Both the position numbers and the translations under genes were made by a program. This document shows, in pieces, positions 1 through 11,439 of a stretch of 64,000 nt of DNA. Each line of letters starts with the position of its first letter. The stretch's first letter is position 1. The notes under the pieces were generated by a model. That model searched no databases and had not been told where the DNA came from. It worked only from the letters and a program-made list of their open reading frames with translations. The DNA is from Owenia fusiformis (Eukaryota; Annelida; Polychaeta; Sabellida; Oweniidae), in contig CAIIXF020000007.1 in assembly GCA_903813345.2 (NCBI GenBank), positions 37,902,759 to 37,966,758 on the forward strand. The letters run 5' to 3'.

Positions 1-1144
1 TATTATGCAAAAAAAATCGGGTTATTTAGTTGGTTGTCAATTCGAAAAATCAGCATTGAGTTTTATTTCATGGTCTACTGTTATGTTTTTTTCCGTAATA
101 TTTGGTTGTTCAATCAAGTACAGGGCATGTTGATCAATTGCGGCACACTCAAGGGAAATATGTCAAATCTACGAAATTAGAGAAATTATGTTTTGATTAC
201 ATAAAATCGTGTCAACGTAGCGGTTTAATCATCCTAACTGTCTAGTTATTTTATTAGGAGAGGTTTAACCTACACATTTTGAGACCTTGTGCAAGAACAT
301 GTAAAATTATATCATATTCCTCTATACACAAATTTGAGGTTTTAAGCCCATTTTCTTCAAAATTTGGCCTGAAATTAAGGGGGGGGGGTCAAACCCTAGG
401 GGTTAAAATATTCAATGTTTTCATAAACGTTCTCTTTAAAACATGTAGCTTAACTTGCCTATGACCAGCCAGGGTATGACGACCCTAATACCACCCACTC
501 GCTGACATTATTTGCAAGCTGTATGTATTTATGTAGTTTTATAGACTGCCAGCTTCAATTTATTACCGTTAGATTAACACCATTTATTTCATACAAACAG
601 CATAAGAGATATAAAATGCATATTAAATGTATAAATGCAACAGGATGAAACATTACATATATTGTAAAGTGCATCATATATGGGAACTGCACTTTTTGTA
701 TTTTTGGCTTTTTGAAATTTTATCACTTGTCCAGTACAGCTGGATGAAACTCAGTCCCATCTAAGATGGTGAACTTTTTTATTACTGATGATTCGGACCT
801 TTGATTTTAGCTATACAAAGCGAAAAATGGATTCCAAATATTTTGCCACCCATGCAACCTTTTACAGATCTGATTATATTTATTTAGAACTATATATAGA
901 AATCCTGAAACATCTCAGAAATCTGAAGATTTCAAAGCTGGGATTAGATTCACAATTTTTGAACTCAATTGACCTATTTGTTTTTTTATCAAATAATTTT
1001 TTTTATATAATTATCAATAGAATATAAATATGTGGCATAAAATATAACAATACATGTATTATCAAAAAAAAAACTTTATATAAAATAATGTGATAAAACA
1101 CATCACGGCTTTGGAAAAAATATGGATTGAAAAAATGTAGAGCC
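1..1144. other. Gene-free AT-rich DNA
   Basis: No supported gene, RNA or mobile element is visible. The only landmark is a run of ten G at 379-388. Short open frames here have no recognisable protein character. Confidence 0.6.
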
Positions 1145-1147
1145 TAA

Positions 1148-1287
1148 TGCCTTGGTCACATTTGCTCCGATTTTCTCCACGGCGCCCTGCCAATTGAGTA
1201 TTTTGTTCAAAATTGAATACAATATTGAACAAAACACTCAATTGGGCGGGCGCCGGCCGATGGATCGGAGCAAATGTGACCAAGGCA
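1148..1287. mobile_element. Palindromic MITE, copy 1
   Basis: The two ends are inverted copies of one another: TGCCTTGGTCACATTTGCTC at the left is matched by its reverse complement at the right. The centre is also self-complementary, around TTGTTCAAAATTGAATAC, so almost the whole 140 bp can fold back. The trinucleotide TAA lies on both sides (1145-1147 and 1288-1290), which fits a target-site duplication. TWA duplications are typical of PIF/Harbinger elements; that assignment is inference. A diverged second copy lies at 16923-17057. Both strands show a short open frame starting MVTFAPI, a direct result of the palindrome and not a gene. Confidence 0.75.
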
Positions 1288-1450
1288 TAACACTGCTTAT
1301 GTGTACTAATTTTAGAGCTATCAATTTGCCTTCTACAACATTTTTTTCAGCTCAACATTGATTTTATTTCGATTCAATCTTTTGTTTGGTACATCAATCA
1401 ATGTAAAAGTGTAATAGCCAAATATAGCTCCTAATGTATAACACAGCATT

Positions 1451-1483
1451 ACAAACAAACAAACAAACAAACAAGCAAACAAA
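1451..1483. repeat. (CAAA)n microsatellite
   Basis: About eight CAAA units with one CAAG interruption. Confidence 0.9.
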
Positions 1484-1484
1484 T

Positions 1485-2165
1485 ATTTAAAACATGGGAT
1501 ATTAGTTTGTTCCATTGGTGGTCTTTATCCTTTATTGGATAAATCCCAGGTAGACATACCCTTTGAAGTTAGATTGACAATTGATTATAGGAATATCCAA
1601 AATATCCTGTATTTCCCGAAATAAATGAGTTTCAAAACAACAACATTTTCCACCTGGTAATGTCTGTAAACATGATGAAACATGTTGTAAACACAAGGCA
1701 CCACTAGAAAAACAGCCCTCAACCCTTACCATCAGAAACTTTCGAGATCAAAGAGTTGAAATAGAATTGAAGAAATAATGAAGCAGTTTCTATGGTAACA
1801 ACTGATTTTATTATGTTCGAATTATCCCTTATGAAGATGATCGTGAATTTAACGTTTCTCCTGCTAAATGTGTTTTAAAATGAAATTTTATGAAAACATT
1901 TGTGAAGTGAGAATCGGAGTCTGGTAGATAAATGAAGTAACAAGATAAAACCAATTTCTGAATCTTCTTCCCGTTAACTTATCATCGGCTGCACTTTTGG
2001 ATCCTTCCACTTTGGGTTCGAGTGGGTGATTTACGAAGTGGTTTACACCAATAAGAATGCGGAAGATCTCAGGTCACATCAACAAAATATCTTCAATTTG
2101 AAAAATTAAAATTGTTTTGGTATATTTTTGGAAAATGCTGATGAAAATCATGCTATCATTCCATG
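1485..2165. other. Gene-free stretch with one open segment
   Basis: Mostly AT-rich non-coding DNA. Positions 1978-2106 are open for 43 codons on the plus strand and have several CpGs, but the frame is closed by a stop immediately upstream and there is no AG acceptor inside it. The opposite strand is open over the same part. I do not call a gene. Confidence 0.4.
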
Positions 2166-2217
2166 CTATTCTTTTGAATTTACAAAGATCTGCCTAATAT
2201 TATAAAAAAATGATGCA

Positions 2218-2424
2218 TGCAAAAATTTTGGGCCCCTAAAATCAAAGATTGGGCTTAAATTATGAAATTTTAAGGCCCATCTTTGATAATTTGGCTTAAA
2301 AAGGCCCAAAAAGGCAAAGTTGTGCCTATAAAGACCCATTTTTTGAGGCCCTACAAATTTTTGGGGCCCAACAATTTCTGAGGCCCTTAAAAATGTTCTA
2401 GGCCAACACAAGGGGGATCCGCCA
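2218..2424. mobile_element. GGCGGATCC-family element, left end missing
   Basis: The right end GGATCCGCCA (2415-2424) and the body of repeated TTGGGCC / AGGCCC / AAATTTT words match the element at 2644-2964. The left end is not recognisable, so this looks like a truncated copy. No protein is encoded. Confidence 0.6.
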
Positions 2425-2643
2425 GTGTTGTATGACATATAAAAGCCTTTAGTCTGGAAAGTCTCCCTTGAGGTGAACTAGTGATGATAAGAAGGCATTA
2501 AAACACTGAGTTTCATGAAAGTGTAAACACTTGAAGAGCAGTTTGATCAGCAGACTATCTAAGCTGTATACCAATGAGGGTTTAAGGTGGTTGGTTAGCC
2601 ACAGGCCTGAAAATTACTTTGTGATAAAGTCTACACAGTACTA

Positions 2644-2964
2644 TGGCGGATCCGGGGGGGGGGGGGGGGGCCCATGGGGCCCGGGCCCCCCCCCCCCTAA
2701 GGTTGGCCCAGAAAAAAAAAAGTTGGGCCCAAAAAAATTTTAGGCCAAAAAAGGCCTTAAGGCCCCAAAAAGTGGGCCTTTTGGTCATTATTGGGCCTTC
2801 TAAGGCCTTATTTTTTAAATTTAAGGCCAAATTTTGAAGAAAATGGGCCTCAATTTTTCAAAATTTGGGCCCACTTTTCGGTTTTAGGGGCCCAAAAATT
2901 TTTTGGAGGTTTTTTATCTAACCTCAAATTTGGGCCCCCCCCTTGTTGGTTCCTGGATCCGCCA
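2644..2964. mobile_element. GGCGGATCC-family GC-rich TIR element
   Basis: Left end TGGCGGATCC (2644-2653) and right end GGATCCGCCA (2955-2964) are perfect inverted repeats. Just inside the left end are a long G run and a long C run separated by CCCATGGGGCCCGGG, which can form a very stable hairpin or a G-quadruplex. The body is rich in GGCC and AAATTT words. The Gly/Pro-rich open frames across it come from the homopolymers. It is probably a non-autonomous DNA transposon; the superfamily is unknown. Relatives lie at 2218, 7141, 59703 and 62918. Confidence 0.65.
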
Positions 2965-2984
2965 CTGCAGTATATTTAGCTCAC

Positions 2985-3373
2985 ATGAATGAGCTATCGT
3001 AATTACCCACTTGTCTGTTTTTTTTCATGCTAGAATGACATATTTATGCTTCATAATAAAAAAGATTAGTGACACTGACCTAATTTTTTTCATTAAATTA
3101 GAAAACAACTACCTTAAATGAAGGGTTTGGGGAAAAGGTGTTGGGGGTACCATTCATACCATATCAGAGATATTTTTCCCAAACACTTAGGGGAACAAAT
3201 AGGGAATGAGGTGTGATGGAAAATGATACGGAAGAATATAAGAGTATGCAAATGAGGGAGCAGGAGCCATATACCTATAGTTAATGAGAAAAGGGAGACT
3301 AGAAATAAATGCAAGGGTAGTTCGATACATCTCCTTAAGGAGACAATGGGATTTGTGGTTCACGTGTGGCAGC
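2985..3373. other. Gene-free AT-rich DNA
   Basis: No feature seen. Open frames on the minus strand lack recognisable protein character. Confidence 0.5.
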
Positions 3374-3861
3374 ACCAACCAACCAACCGACTAATCAGCC
3401 AACCAATCCTCCAATCAACCAACCAATCTGCCAACCAATCAACTAACCAATCAATCAACCAACCTATGAGCCAACAAACTAATCAACCAACCAACCTTAC
3501 TTCCAACCAACCTACCGAACAATCAGCCAAGCAATCTAACCACTAACCTATGAATCAACCAACAAATCATACAACCCTTACAACCAATAACCAACCAATC
3601 AATCAACTAACCCACCAACCTAACCCACCAACCTATCAACCAACCCACCAACCTATCAACCAACCAAACTACCAACCAACCAACTAACCAACCAACCTAC
3701 TAATCAACTGACAAACTTATCGACCAGCCAACCAACCAATTAACCAACCAGCCTACTACCCAACCAATCAACCAACCAACCTACCAACCAATCAACCAAC
3801 CAACAATTAACCCCCCAACCCACCAACCAATCAACCAACCTACCAACTGATCAGCCAACAG
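3374..3861. repeat. Degenerate CAAC/CAAT array
   Basis: About 490 bp built from CCAACCAAT, CCAACCAAC and CAACCTAC words with no strict longer period. The Asn/Gln/Pro-rich frame across it is a by-product of the repeat. Confidence 0.9.
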
Positions 3862-4166
3862 GAAGAAGACATACAAGCAGTAGACACCATAAATGCATAA
3901 AGAGATGCCATTAATAATATGTTTCCATTTATTATCAACTAAGTCCCACAAGCTGAGGCAATCAATCTTTGTTAACACAACTCAGGGTCAACATTTGAAC
4001 AAATAACTGTAATTCTATTTTACTGCACTAACTGTCCATAATTAACATTAGCTCTGGAATGGATTTTATGATTAGAAGGAATACCATCCTGGATGGGCTT
4101 GCTATAATACAGAGGCAGGCATAACTGGATCATGTGGCGGGATTTTGGTGGGGAAGGGGGGGTTGT

Positions 4167-4205
4167 TACACTCCCCTCCATAAGTTTGAAAACTGGAAGT
4201 CTAGT
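4167..4205. mobile_element. Single end of TACACTCCCC family
   Basis: TACACTCCCCTCCATAAGTT followed by TTGAAAACTGGAAGT matches the ends of the elements at 56157 and 58331. No matching inverted end was found downstream, so this is a fragment or a badly decayed copy. Confidence 0.5.
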
Positions 4206-4525
4206 TTTGGGTCACTTATCAATGCTGTTTTCTTGGTGAATAAAATCAAATCATCAAATTTGTCACAATTTTAGAACAATTGTAATTAGCTAATCACTTT
4301 AGCATATATAATATACAAAACTAAATGTATACTACAGTGCTGACAGTAAATAATAAAGGGTGGGTTTTCAAACTAAACAGAGCGCTCTTACCAAAACGGA
4401 TTTGCCTATACCCCTGAGACTCTTATCTGATAGATAGAATGCGCAAATAAAACAAAAGTTTTGCTATTATAGGTAAAACGTTCTCTTAAAATTCAAAGTG
4501 ATTTTACCTGTTAATTCTGTCATTA

Positions 4526-4622
4526 GTCCGCCATTTTTGCGGAAGTTACACTGAGACACAAACTCCATAGAACGAAACGAAATCACTAGAAAAAAACATG
4601 GCACACATTATGCGCATGCGCA
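4526..4622. promoter_or_regulatory. Possible promoter-like motif cluster
   Basis: Within 100 bp there is a YY1-like CCGCCATTTT (4528 on), an ETS-like GCGGAAGT (4539-4546) and a perfect NRF1-like palindrome TGCGCATGCGCA (4611-4622). This combination is common at animal housekeeping promoters. No exon was found on either side, so the call rests only on motif content. It could equally be chance or part of an old repeat. Confidence 0.2.
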
Positions 4623-4829
4623 CTAAAGTTAAAACCAATCAGATTATTTAATTATTTTGCGCACATGAATTATTTGCTTCTGAGCACTTGCCATAAAAGC
4701 TAACCACAATAAACAAACCTGGCGGAGATTACCCTTACTTCATTTTAGAGAAATTTCAGCTGAAACTCGTGACAAATGCATTATGCATACGCTGGTATGA
4801 AGCCTTGGAGACACTCATTTTGGTAAATA

Positions 4830-5105
4830 TGATTTACGGTGTATACTTTTCTGCAGTTAGAGGGAGTTTGGGACATTAAATGTTAAAATTCAAGAAAATA
4901 TGCCAAATATACGACTTATCAATTAATTTGTATCAGCATTATACATACACTAAACTAACAACAAAGGTAAATACAAAACAAGACAATGAAAGCATAACAA
5001 AAGGTTATCAGCTGCTGTTGGGCTTTATTAGTGATATGAAAAACACATCTTGTCATAAATAATATCTACTTCTATCAACATATCAAATCAAAACTTGCCT
5101 TAACC
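4830..5105. other. Gene-free AT-rich DNA
   Basis: Nothing supported. The 60-codon frame at 4880-5062 has no recognisable features. Confidence 0.5.
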
Positions 5106-5120
5106 TCTTGACAACCTGGA

Positions 5121-5140
5121 GTGACGAGATTTCTCGTCAC
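5121..5140. repeat. Perfect short inverted repeat
   Basis: GTGACGAGA and TCTCGTCAC flank a TT loop. A related GTGACGAGAAA recurs about 45 bp later, near 5166. Confidence 0.7.
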
Positions 5141-5340
5141 CTCAGAAATGATCTTGAAACTCAGAGTGACGAGAAAATTGGTCACAAAATTTTTCTCTAA
5201 AATTGCTCTTATTTGAACAATTTTCAAATAATTTACACAAAAATTGTTTCAAAATGTGTAGAAATGATCTCTGCCGTCTAATTTTACTAAAATGAGCATC
5301 TATAGTTGTATAGGTAATAGGAATGTAGTAAAATCTCAAA

Positions 5341-5400
5341 ACATGGCAAAAATGAAAAATTCTCTGGTTTCAACCGATTTTAGAGCTTGGGATTCAAGAT
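5341..5400 (+). repeat. Dispersed repeat fragment, copy 1
   Basis: Reads TGGCAAAAATGAAAAATTCT then GATTTTAGAGCTTGGGATTC. The same words in the same order recur at 30993-31053 with few differences, so this is an interspersed repeat of unknown type. Confidence 0.55.
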
Positions 5401-5687
5401 GTAAATGAACTGCATGAAGTATGTTAACATTCTTGGAAGCAGGAAGGATAAACAACATAAGAGTCTTCTTCACCTGATCCTCTAGGCACTTCAATAGTGG
5501 GTGGGTAATAGTTGAGATGACGTAAATGGACTTTGAGAGTCCCCTGGGGTCTTATTTGATATAATACCTTGATGCTTGTGAAATGTATGAGTTTATAAAT
5601 TCACTATTGCATGCTGGGACTTTCCAACTCAAGCCCAAAATCTCAAGACTTCATAAAAACCAAGATTTGAGGGTGCTAATACATACA

Positions 5688-5893
5688 CAGTAAAACCTGT
5701 GTATATTGAACATTTTTTGCAGAAAAAAATATTCAGTGTATGTAGGTGTTCACTACAGAGAGGGTAATTTTACAGAAGTCAGCAGAGTATATGTGCTGAG
5801 AAAGGGTGTTCACTGGAAACAGGTGTTCACTAGAGAGAGGTGTTTACTAGAAAGAGGTGTTCACTAGAGAGAGATGTTCACTAAGACAGTAAA
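5688..5893. mobile_element. CAGTAAAACC-family element
   Basis: Begins CAGTAAAACCTGTGTATATT. The inside is dominated by AGGTGTTCACTAGAGAGAG tandem words. The right inverted end is not clear. Intact relatives end GGTTTTACTG and are flanked by TA, which resembles pogo-like Tc1/mariner elements; that placement is inference. Confidence 0.6.
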
Positions 5894-6365
5894 TGCATGT
5901 AAGTGGAAGTAACATGAAACAGTTATAAATTAAAATGTTGCTATTCATATTTTTGGTATATATGATTTCCTCTATTAAATCTCAGGTGGTGTATCGGTTG
6001 AGGTTGCCAGAGCTTTGGATGATGAGAGCCTTAAAGTATCTATAGTAGATAAAAACTGATGAGTTCATTTTAGGCTACAAGCTTATCATTCAACTATATT
6101 AGAGTTGTCTACAAAACAACAGCATGATGAACAATATCTCCTCATTCATTTGAGATGTTTTTGTTTAAAAAAAGAAAGATTTGTCAGGAATCAGAATTAC
6201 AAAACAAGTTATTTTGTTTCTTTTCATGGAAGGGGGATTTTTTTTGATTAAATCCTTTTGTGTAAATACGAGATAATATCTTTTATTTTAAATTAAAATG
6301 AGAGCAAATTTCGATTTCGCATTTTAATACACGGTTAGCCCAAACTTTCCCATAATTAGTATTTA

Positions 6366-6780
6366 CAGTTAGTCTGTATATACAAACACTTTTCCAATCT
6401 GAACACCTCTCTATGTGAACACTGTTTCCCAGTCCTAAATTGAATATCTCTCATTGCCTCAAAAATATGTCATTCAGTAAAACCTGTATATCCATATATG
6501 AACACTTTTCCAATCTGAACACCTCTCTATGTGAACACTGTTTGCCAGTCCTAAATTGAATATCTCTCATTGCCTCAAAAATATGTCATTCAGTAAAACC
6601 TGTATATCCATATATGAACACTTTTCCAATCTGAACACCTCTCAAAGTGAACACCTGTTTCCCAGTCCTTTTGTTATCTTCCATTGACTCACATAAAGGC
6701 ACCTCAAAATGTAAACACCTGCTAATCTGAACACTTTTAGCTGGCCCCAGTGGTGTTCTCATTAGACAGGTTTTACTGTA
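6366..6780. mobile_element. CAGTAAAACC-family element, tripled left end
   Basis: Left-end-like sequences occur at 6366 (diverged), 6475 and 6591, each followed by the same block containing ATATGAACACTTTTCCAATC. A single right end CAGGTTTTACTG lies at 6767-6778, followed by TA. The left part has therefore been tandemly duplicated (offsets about 109 and 116 bp) while the right end stayed single. Confidence 0.65.
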
Positions 6781-6789
6781 CATTTTACC

Positions 6790-7140
6790 AAGATAAGTAA
6801 TACAACAACCCCCCTGGCAATATACATTCATTTTCTGAAATATCAGTTTCTTTGAATTATCCCCGAGCGATAATCAGGTAATTGTTACTCAACAGGGCTA
6901 AATGGTAAAGCAAAGTAAACGTATGTAAACCATATGCTTTTAATGCTAAGGTTAAGAAAGCAGTGATAGGCTAATCAGAGACAAATTGCTAGCATCTCTC
7001 ATCTGGTTGTGATAACACCAGGATCCCATTGGGCTCATCATCCTTTAGGTATAAACAGGGTGAACAAATACTTGTAGATCCTTATAATGTAATCTGTATA
7101 CTTATTCTTTACATATTATATATATTATATATTATACTGC
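6790..7140. other. Gene-free AT-rich DNA
   Basis: Nothing supported apart from an AT dinucleotide-rich stretch near 7115-7135. Confidence 0.5.
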
Positions 7141-7395
7141 GACGAATCCAGAAGCAAACAAGGGGGGACATTTCAAATTCTGCAGTTCTGCGCTTGCGTG
7201 GAAAACATATTTGGGCCCCTAAATCCAAATCCCTAAATCCCCCCAAAAAATTTCTGGGCCCACCCAAAAGGGGGGGGGGACATTTCAAATTCTGCAGTTC
7301 TGCGCATGCACGGAAACATTTTTGGGCCCCTCAATCCAAATCCCTAAATCCCCCAAAAATATTTCTGGGCCCACCCAAAAGGGGGGGGGGGGGGA
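7141..7395. repeat. Duplicated GC-rich TTGGGCCC element
   Basis: Two direct copies of a unit of about 112 bp. Each carries GACATTTCAAATTCTGCAGT, then TTGGGCCCCT, CCAAATCCC and TTTCTGGGCCCACCC, and ends in a long G run. Composition matches the GGCGGATCC elements, though the inverted ends are not evident. The plus-strand frame across it is not coding. Confidence 0.6.
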
Positions 7396-7447
7396 ATCAG
7401 CTAGTGATTATACCTGTTAATTAAAATACCTTACTCATTCATGAGAG

Positions 7448-7930
7448 AAATGAGAGAAACCTGTTAAGTTAAACACTTCTGTAGAAAAGAACACCTCTAC
7501 TCATTCATGATATACAGAAAAACATATAATATTGAACACCTCTTTAAAGTGGAACACCTCTACTCATTCATGATATATAGTAAACATATAATGTAGAATA
7601 CCTCTATAAAGTGGAACACCCACACATTTATGATATACAGTAGAACATGTAATGTTGAACACCTCTGCTCATTCATGATATACAGTTAGCATGTAATGCG
7701 GAACATCCTATAAAGTGGAACACCTATATAAAATAGAACACTTCTTCTCATCCATGATATATGCCAGTAACACCTTTAGAACACCTCAGTTATGTGGAAA
7801 ACATCCTTAAGTAGTTGTCCCATTCCCTGTCAACTCAACATAAAATGAACCTTTTTAGACGAACACCTTCCAACTGAAACACTATGCTAGAGTACCAAAA
7901 GTGTTTCACTTAAACAGGTTTAAATGTATA
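7448..7930. mobile_element. CAGTAAAACC-family element, expanded inside
   Basis: Starts near ACCTGTTAAG and ends AACAGGTTT. Inside are degenerate repeats of about 80-90 bp that combine ACTCATTCATGATATACAGT with GAACACCTCTATAAAGTGGA. No protein is encoded. Confidence 0.5.
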
Positions 7931-8872
7931 ACGACAAATCTCCATTTGTTTTAATTGAGAACAGATTTATGGTGTTCATTGTCTTTTATATTGCATGATT
8001 TAACAAGATAAATGTGGTTATTCACTGGGCCCCACCTTGTCTCATTCACGAGAGTCCATAAAATGCTCAATTAATCAATGTAAATCTTAATGTGTTTATT
8101 AACTGGATCTTTACCATTATAGTTCTTTCAAATGCCTCGTTTAATATATTTCTGCTGTTTTTTAGAATTGATGTTTTTCTTATTGTTTTTTGCTTAGATA
8201 GGCCCTTGCAAAAAATAATGATTTGCAAAGATAAGGAAGAACCTTACAGTTTAAAGTTTGTTCAGCAGAACGTAATCATCATTAGGGAGTTTAAGCTTGC
8301 ATATAAAATATAAACGATATGTATGACCAATCGCCCATACAAATGCATCACTTAAATATTTTCCGTTCACATTTAGGTTGTGAGAAACATTGCACACTTA
8401 CTCCTTATTATCCCATTCAACCCTTAAGGTCAAATCTTTTCTTCATTATTTAAGATGTCATAGTTTGCAATTTAATTGTTCATGTTCTTCGTAAAATCGA
8501 GTTCCAGTTGCATTAAGGAAAATAGAAATTCCTTCAGTTATTTCATTTCATAACAAGAATTTTCAAATTGAGAATAATATTTTCATTTCTGTATTGCATA
8601 TTTATTGATGCCAGTATTGTCTAAGCCTGAACCAGATGTTACATTATTTTCTCTTTATTACTTTTGAAGTACAATTGATTCTATCCATTGCATATATTCA
8701 TATTTTATAGACTATCTTTTTATGTTCAATTTGGACAATGGTTGTGACGGCATGTTAATTGCTTTATAAGGAAGAATTTTGACAAAAAAAACAACTGTAA
8801 AGAATTTTTATGTTCTACACAATCACAGACTCCTTTGGTACAAAGCGCTTTGACAAAATGTGTTAGTTTCAG
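7931..8872. other. Gene-free AT-rich DNA
   Basis: The open frame at 8092-8313 encodes a hydrophobic, Ile/Phe-rich peptide of the kind expected from AT-rich non-coding DNA. No other feature seen. Confidence 0.5.
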
Positions 8873-9560
8873 TATAAATTGTAATATTCTTTCTATGTTA
8901 CATACATTTTCAATATAATCTGTAACATTTTATCTGTGTTACCTACAGTTTTAGTATAATCTGTAACATTCCAATTGTGTTATCTACAGTTTTAATATAA
9001 TCTATAACATCCCAATTGTGTTACCTACAGTTTTAGTACAATCTTTAACATCCTAATTGTGTTACCTACAGTTTTAGTATAATCTTTAATATTTTAACTG
9101 TGCTGCCTACAGTTTTAGTATAATCTGTAACATCCCAATTATGTTACATACAGTTTAAGTATAATCTGTAACATCCCAATTGTGTTACTTACAGTTTTAG
9201 TACAATCTGTAACATCCTTATTGTGTTACCTACAGTTTTAATATAATCTGTAACATTTTAACTGTGCTACCTACAGTTTTAGTATAATCTGTAACATCCC
9301 AATTGTGTTACATACAGTTTTAGTATAATCTGTAACATCCCAATTGTGTTACATACAGTTTTAGTATAATCTGTAACATTTTAACTGTGTTATCTACAGT
9401 TTTAATATAATCTGAAACATTTTAACTGTGCTACCTACAGTTTTAGTATAATCTGTAACATCCCAATTGTGTTACATACAGTTTTAATATAATCTGTAAC
9501 ATTTTAACTATGTTACCTACAATCTTAGTATTATTTGTAATTTCACAAATATGTCACATA
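8873..9560. repeat. 41-bp minisatellite
   Basis: About 17 copies of a 41-bp unit with the core ACAGTTTTAGTATAATCTGT followed by AACATCCCAATTGTGTTACCT. Edge copies are more diverged than central ones. A related array of double length lies at 10492-11335. Confidence 0.9.
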
Positions 9561-9751
9561 CAGTTTGAGTATAATATGATATTTACTTTTTTTCTTTTTT
9601 TTGGCTCAGTTGATGAGTCTGTACCTTTAAATTGCAATGATATTGACATAATTCCATATAGTTGACAATACAGAAAATCTCAAATTAGGACTTTTGACCT
9701 AAAATTAGTTTAGTACAAAATTTAGTCCCTACTTTTGGCTTTACACTCTCA

Positions 9752-9818
9752 TGTAAATAGGGCATTATATTTTGTAAATAGGGCATTATGTTTTGTAAAT
9801 AGGGCATTATATTTGTAA
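9752..9818. repeat. Short 24-bp triplicate
   Basis: Three copies of GTAAATAGGGCATTATATTT-like sequence. The minus-strand peptide it spells, NIMPYLQ repeated, is a by-product. Confidence 0.8.
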
Positions 9819-9959
9819 ATTCCTTTTTAATTCTAGTGCCCTGTAACAACTTCATTAGGAGTTTGGTGATCCATAATAATATCATGACATTTATTTAACA
9901 TTTGGGAATATAGATTTGCAAATGGCATTAGCTGCTTGAGGTATATGATTGTCAGTGTT

Positions 9960-10159
9960 CAGGCCCGTAGCCAGGATTTGCCAAGGGGGGGTTCACTTTT
10001 TGAAAAATTCCAGGGGGGTTCACTTGTGACAATTTTGGTCCAACAATGGCCAAAATCACTTAAAAGTGCTCAGAATGGTGAAAAACTGCATGATTTTGAA
10101 AGATTTTTTGGCCAGGGGGGGGGGTTCGAACCATCGAACCCCCCCTGGCTACGGGTCTG
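9960..10159. mobile_element. CCCGTAGCCAGG-family TIR element
   Basis: The ends CAGGCCCGTAGCCAGG and CCTGGCTACGGGTCTG are inverted repeats with one mismatch. GTGTT on both sides (9955-9959 and 10160-10164) looks like a 5-bp target-site duplication. The inside has G runs, GGTTCAC words and a TTCGAACC palindrome near the right end. No protein is encoded. A second copy lies at 62727 and a truncated one at 12513. Confidence 0.7.
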
Positions 10160-10164
10160 GTGTT

Positions 10165-10491
10165 ATCCTGATGCACTCTTTAAATAAGGTCCTCAAGCAG
10201 CTAACCTTTACTTGATAAAGTCACTGTGTGTTTTTCAATTGTAAATTGCCAGAAATATGCTATGAAAAGGTCTCAGATGAATACTTAAAATAGTCTCAAA
10301 TGAATATTTAAAAGTTGATTTATGATAGTTGGAGGAGTATAAAAGGCCTGAGTATTGTTGATAACAATATTTGAAGTGATTTATCACATTTTGTTCTTTT
10401 CTTTTTGAATGAGATCTCAAGGAAGAGAGGTTTTCAAATTACTTACTTCAGGATGATGTACAATTTGTCTTGTTGTTTTTTCCTCTGTTCC
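10165..10491. other. Gene-free spacer between arrays
   Basis: AT-rich DNA without a recognised feature, lying between two related minisatellites. Confidence 0.5.
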
Positions 10492-11335
10492 AGTCTAATC
10501 TGTAACATCCCAGCTGCATAACATACAGTTTCTGTATAACCTGTAACACCCTAGATATGTTTCATACAGTTCAGTTATAATCTGTAACATCCCTGCTATA
10601 TAGTATTCAGTTTCTGTATAACCTGTAACATTCCAAATGTTTCATACAGTTCAGTTATAATCTGTAACATCCCAGCTATATAACATACAGTTTCTGTATA
10701 ACCTGTAACATCCCAGATGTTTCATACAGTTCAGTTATAATCTGTAACATCCCAGCTATATAACATACAGTTTCTGTATAACCTGTAACACCCTAGATAT
10801 GTTTCATACAGTTCAGTTATATTCTGTAACATCCCAGCTATATAACATACAGTTTCTGTATAACCTGTAACACCCTAGATATGTTTTATACAGTTCAGTT
10901 ATAATCTGGAACATACCAGCTGCATGACATACAGTTTCTGTATAACCTGTAACATCCTAGATATGTTTCATACAGTTCAGTTATAATCTGTAACATCCCG
11001 GCTATATAACATACAGTTTCTGTATAACCTGTAACATCACAGATGTTTCATACAGTTCAGTTATAATATGTAACATCCCAGCTGCATAACATACTGTTTC
11101 TGTATAACCTGTAACATCCCAGATATTTCATACAGTTCAGTTATGATCTGTACATCCCGGCTATATAACATACAGTTTTTGTATAACCTGTAACATCACA
11201 GATATTTCATACAGTTCAGTTATATTCTGTAAAATCCCAGCTGTTTAACATACAAATCCAGTGTAACCTGTAACATCCAAGATGTGTTATATTACATCAG
11301 TTATAATCTGTAACATACCAGCTGTGTTACATACA
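10492..11335. repeat. Dimeric higher-order array of about 81 bp
   Basis: About ten dimers. One half carries ATACAGTTTCTGTATAACCT then GTAACA; the other carries CATACAGTTCAGTTATAATC then TGTAACATCCCAGC. Both halves are recognisable relatives of the 41-bp monomer at 8873-9560. The array is thus a higher-order version of that family in which two diverged monomers now amplify together. Confidence 0.85.
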
Positions 11336-11439
11336 GATAAAAAGGCTAATTTTTAACGAGATGAGGTTTCAGTTTTATCAAAAAATACTACAAGCATCAT
11401 TACTGTCTAAGTAAGAGGAGGGAAAACCCCATGATTCAA

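Noticed and set aside
2531-2979. Gly- and Pro-rich ORFs on both strands
   Set aside because: Caused by the G and C runs of the GGCGGATCC element.
3346-3978. Asn/Gln/Pro-rich plus frame and Trp/Gly-rich minus frame
   Set aside because: Caused by the CAAC/CAAT array.
10119-10140. GGTTCGAACC as a tRNA or SINE B box
   Set aside because: It lies inside a TIR element, with no A box at the right spacing and no cloverleaf.
8873-11335. CRISPR-like regular repeats
   Set aside because: Units are contiguous without unique spacers, and the DNA is eukaryotic. The same applies to the other arrays in the window.
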